DNA from: Parapristionchus giblindavisi
Lineage: Eukaryota > Nematoda > Chromadorea > Rhabditida > Diplogasteridae
Assembly: GCA_943737045.1 (NCBI GenBank)
Contig: CALSFV010000272.1
Span: 302,001-366,000, forward strand
DNA: 64,000 nucleotides
Direction: 5' to 3'
Shown here: positions 61,927-64,000 of the stretch, one piece after another
How positions within the stretch are numbered: position 1 is the first letter of the stretch
Layout: each line of letters begins with the position of its first letter
Program-made: the position numbers and the translations under genes
Notes under the pieces: generated by a model
Told to the model about the DNA's origin: nothing
What the model saw: only the letters and a program-made list of their open reading frames with translations
Database searches by the model: none

Positions 61927-62399
61927 ATGCCTGTCCGCAAGAGCCTCGAGGAGATTGCAATAGATCGTTTGGCTGATCTTATTGTACTCGAAAAAATGCC
62001 TACATTTCACTCACCACTACCGATTTCCATTTCAAATGCTGTAATTCGAAGTTTAAATTGGAAATTTAGTTCAACATTTTACCTAGAATTACTCGACACA
62101 AAGAGATTTACTATAACAGAGGTACATTTCACACCGTTTTAACATACGCAGCGTTTCACCAATACATTGGGAGCGCTGGTTGAAAACTTGCCAAAATGCC
62201 AAATATTAGGTTATAGCACCATAACTGAGGATTGGCTTACCCGGGGATGTCACTTAGTCTATGTTTATCTATTGAAGATTTTTACACAAATTACAGGCAG
62301 TGATTAGACTAGTCGGATGGAAAAATGCAATATCAACCATTCTCCAACATCGACTCAAGAAATTGATTTTATACGGAAAGATGAGAGATAGTGGTCTTC
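61927..62399 (+). CDS. ZYG-11-like gene, copy D, exons 1 and 2 only
   Basis: Exon 1 is 61927-62121 (ATG after TTTCAG; VRKSLEEIAIDRLADLIVLE) and exon 2 is 62297-62399 (AVIRLVGWKNAISTILQHRL, donor GTAAGT). No exon 3 appears before the window ends, and from 62470 the DNA resembles a repeat found in intron 6 of copy A. Copy D is either truncated here or continues after a long intron. Confidence 0.58.
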
Positions 62400-62506
62400 G
62401 TAAGTTGATTGTTCTTTAGCAAATTGTAAACTAAATTAATTAATTAATATTGATTTACTAAAAAATAGGCACTTCTTTGATTTCTGGCCCAGGTCATATT
62501 ACAGAT

Positions 62507-62784
62507 TAGAGTTGGCAATAATGCACTATTCATTGCGGGCCCGCAAGCTCGTATGGTGCGGTGTAAAATCATTGCGGGCCCGCAAAGTATTATTAAAATG
62601 AAAAAAAGAAAGGAGAGAGAAGTAAGAGGAGAGGAAAAGGACTTTGCGGGCCCGCAATGATTTTACACCGCACCATTCGAAATTGCGGGCCGCAATGATT
62701 TAACACCGCATTGCGGGCCCGCAATCACTAGCAATGAAAATTCAATTTCATTGCGGGCCCGCAACGCCCGAATTGCCAACTCTA
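62507..62784. mobile_element. 278-bp hAT-like MITE with GCGGGCCCGC repeats
   Basis: Exact 8-bp duplication TTACAGAT (62499-62506, 62785-62792) and inverted ends TAGAGTTGGCAAT. The self-complementary TTGCGGGCCCGCAA and variants occur at least six times, giving GC-rich hairpins in AT-rich DNA. Confidence 0.92.
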
Positions 62785-62899
62785 TTACAGATCAATTATA
62801 GTCATTTCTCATTCCCCATCTCTCATTAGTCATTTCAAATAGTAATCGACCCTCTTCTCGGAAGTAAAACCAACAGCATAACGATTGATAGAATAATGA

Positions 62900-63720
62900 A
62901 ATGAGAGTTTTTACTCCTCTTTTCCCATACTCTATCATTCTAATCCAATTTCATTTCCATATCACCCCATTCCCCTATAAAAGCATTCGATTCCTTTTCT
63001 CCGGTTCAGTCCAGAGCTCTCCCATTTTGAGGAGAGCTCGAGGAGCATTTCGCCCCCGTGGACATCGAGGACGACCCCTCCATTCGATCGAAAAGATCGA
63101 AATGGGGAAGGGGGGGGGTGAACGAGGGGGCTGGGCCAGAAATCAAAGGAGTTCCATCAATATGCCCATCTTCATCAGCGGGGCACGGACGGGACACACA
63201 AGCCAAAAATCACGTACGCCCCTTTTGCCATATGCACATCAAAGTTCAAACAAACTACGGTCTTAGGCGGCATTGCTAAATGCAGAAACGCACACTCTAG
63301 AGACGGAATTTTCAATAATATTCGTAAATCAGCATAAAAATCGTACTGAATAAATGCAAAAAATTAATTTCGTAGACGTGAGAGCTAGCTGAAAGCTGTT
63401 GTCAGCAAATTAGGCGGAACTATAGGTCTGCAAGATATTTGAATATGCAAAATATTAATAAAAGTCATGTATTCACAGAGATTTCGTGACACAACGAAAT
63501 ATAGGACTTTTCACTGCATTTAACAAACTTCTTATAGCCAATACTCTTATTTACTCTTTTTTTTTCCAATACAATTTAGATTGTTTTAGTGTTCCCCCTC
63601 ATCAAAGATTAAAGCTAAATAAACTCATGAAAATAAAAAAATTTGGAGAAACAAAAATAATTTCCAAAGTCCGGATCTGCGAAAAGGGGTTCCTAAAACG
63701 CGCGGTGGCGTGCATACAGT
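62900..63720. other. Unassigned DNA after copy D
   Basis: Frames such as the one from 62901 (about 120 codons) overlap competing frames in a GC-richer patch (63000-63250). A TATAAAAG lies at 62976. I recognise no domain. GAGCTCTCCCATTTTGAGGAGAGCTC forms a hairpin at 63016. Confidence 0.3.
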
Positions 63721-63723
63721 GCG

Positions 63724-64000
63724 CGACATAATGATAAGACACCCCTAAAATTTTGGGATTCTGACCGAATGGCGAATGAAAATCAAAAGAGGTATATACC
63801 ATTTGTATCCACTCCTTGGATAACTAAGGTAGCCCACGTATGAGGAAATTCAATTTCCCGGTCAACGAGAAAATAATGATTTTCCGAAATTTTACCGCGA
63901 CATAATGATAAGACACCCTGATTTTTTTCATGAAATGCGATTTTTTTCAAACTTCTGCATAACAGCAATAGGGCAACAATAGGTTAATAATCGATGTTAT
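63724..64000 (-). mobile_element. Tc3-like terminus, running off the window
   Basis: The reverse complement matches 54010-54275: two direct GACATAATGATAAGACACCC motifs (63726, 63899) and the CCGGTCAACGAGAAAATAAT block between them. The transposase would lie beyond 64000. Confidence 0.75.

Noticed and set aside
62901..63266. 121-residue frame as a gene
   Set aside because: Overlapping frames of similar length, low-complexity start and no recognised domain or splice signals; left unassigned.

Overview
This is eukaryotic, AT-rich, gene-poor DNA, most probably from a nematode (a rhabditid such as Caenorhabditis or a relative). The reasons are worm-type splice acceptors (TTTCAG, one of them directly before an ATG as in SL trans-splicing), short exons that recur in fixed order, heavy Tc1/mariner and palindromic-MITE content, and a repeated gene that resembles ZYG-11, the CUL-2 ubiquitin-ligase substrate receptor that is duplicated in worms. 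Apart from one retrotransposon Gag there are no long ORFs. The family call rests on reading the exons by eye, not on a search.

Layout. The window is a local array of four copies of one ZYG-11-like gene, called A to D here. Copy A (+, 1929-21383) and copy B (+, 28657-45827) are in tandem, separated by related intergenic DNA. Copy C (-, 59406 down to about 49608) is inverted. Copy D (+, from 61927) lies head to head with C and shows only its first two exons. Exons 1-8 keep identical lengths (195, 103, 101, 218, 268, 167, 131, 106 nt) in A, B and C, and most splice phases agree; exon 4 of C is one base longer at its start. The introns are full of transposons. Because the copies are paralogous, many insertions have an empty site elsewhere in the window, so boundaries and target-site duplications can be read directly.

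Mobile DNA. Copy A holds a mariner upstream, three palindromic foldback elements, a decayed Tc1-like element, a second mariner split by a 2.65-kb palindrome, and four back-to-back palindromes (12.86-18.94 kb) that remove the exon 7 splice donor. Between A and B is a 4.5-kb TA-flanked element with an internal array of 776-bp units. Intron 2 of B holds a young, Gag-only LTR retrotransposon (31876-35583) with LTRs that look identical, a 4-bp TSD, PBS and PPT, inserted in a foldback element. B and C share a Tc1-like relic in intron 7, later hit by a hAT-like MITE in B and by a probable solo LTR in C. A right-truncated mariner (47514-48738) sits where the tandem order changes to the inverted copy C. 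Several sequences with tRNA-like A and B boxes look like a SINE family.

Function. If expressed, the ZYG-11-like copies would be leucine-rich/armadillo-repeat substrate adaptors. Copy A looks broken, D truncated, and B and C carry questionable splice sites. Most of the rest is mobile DNA and simple repeats.
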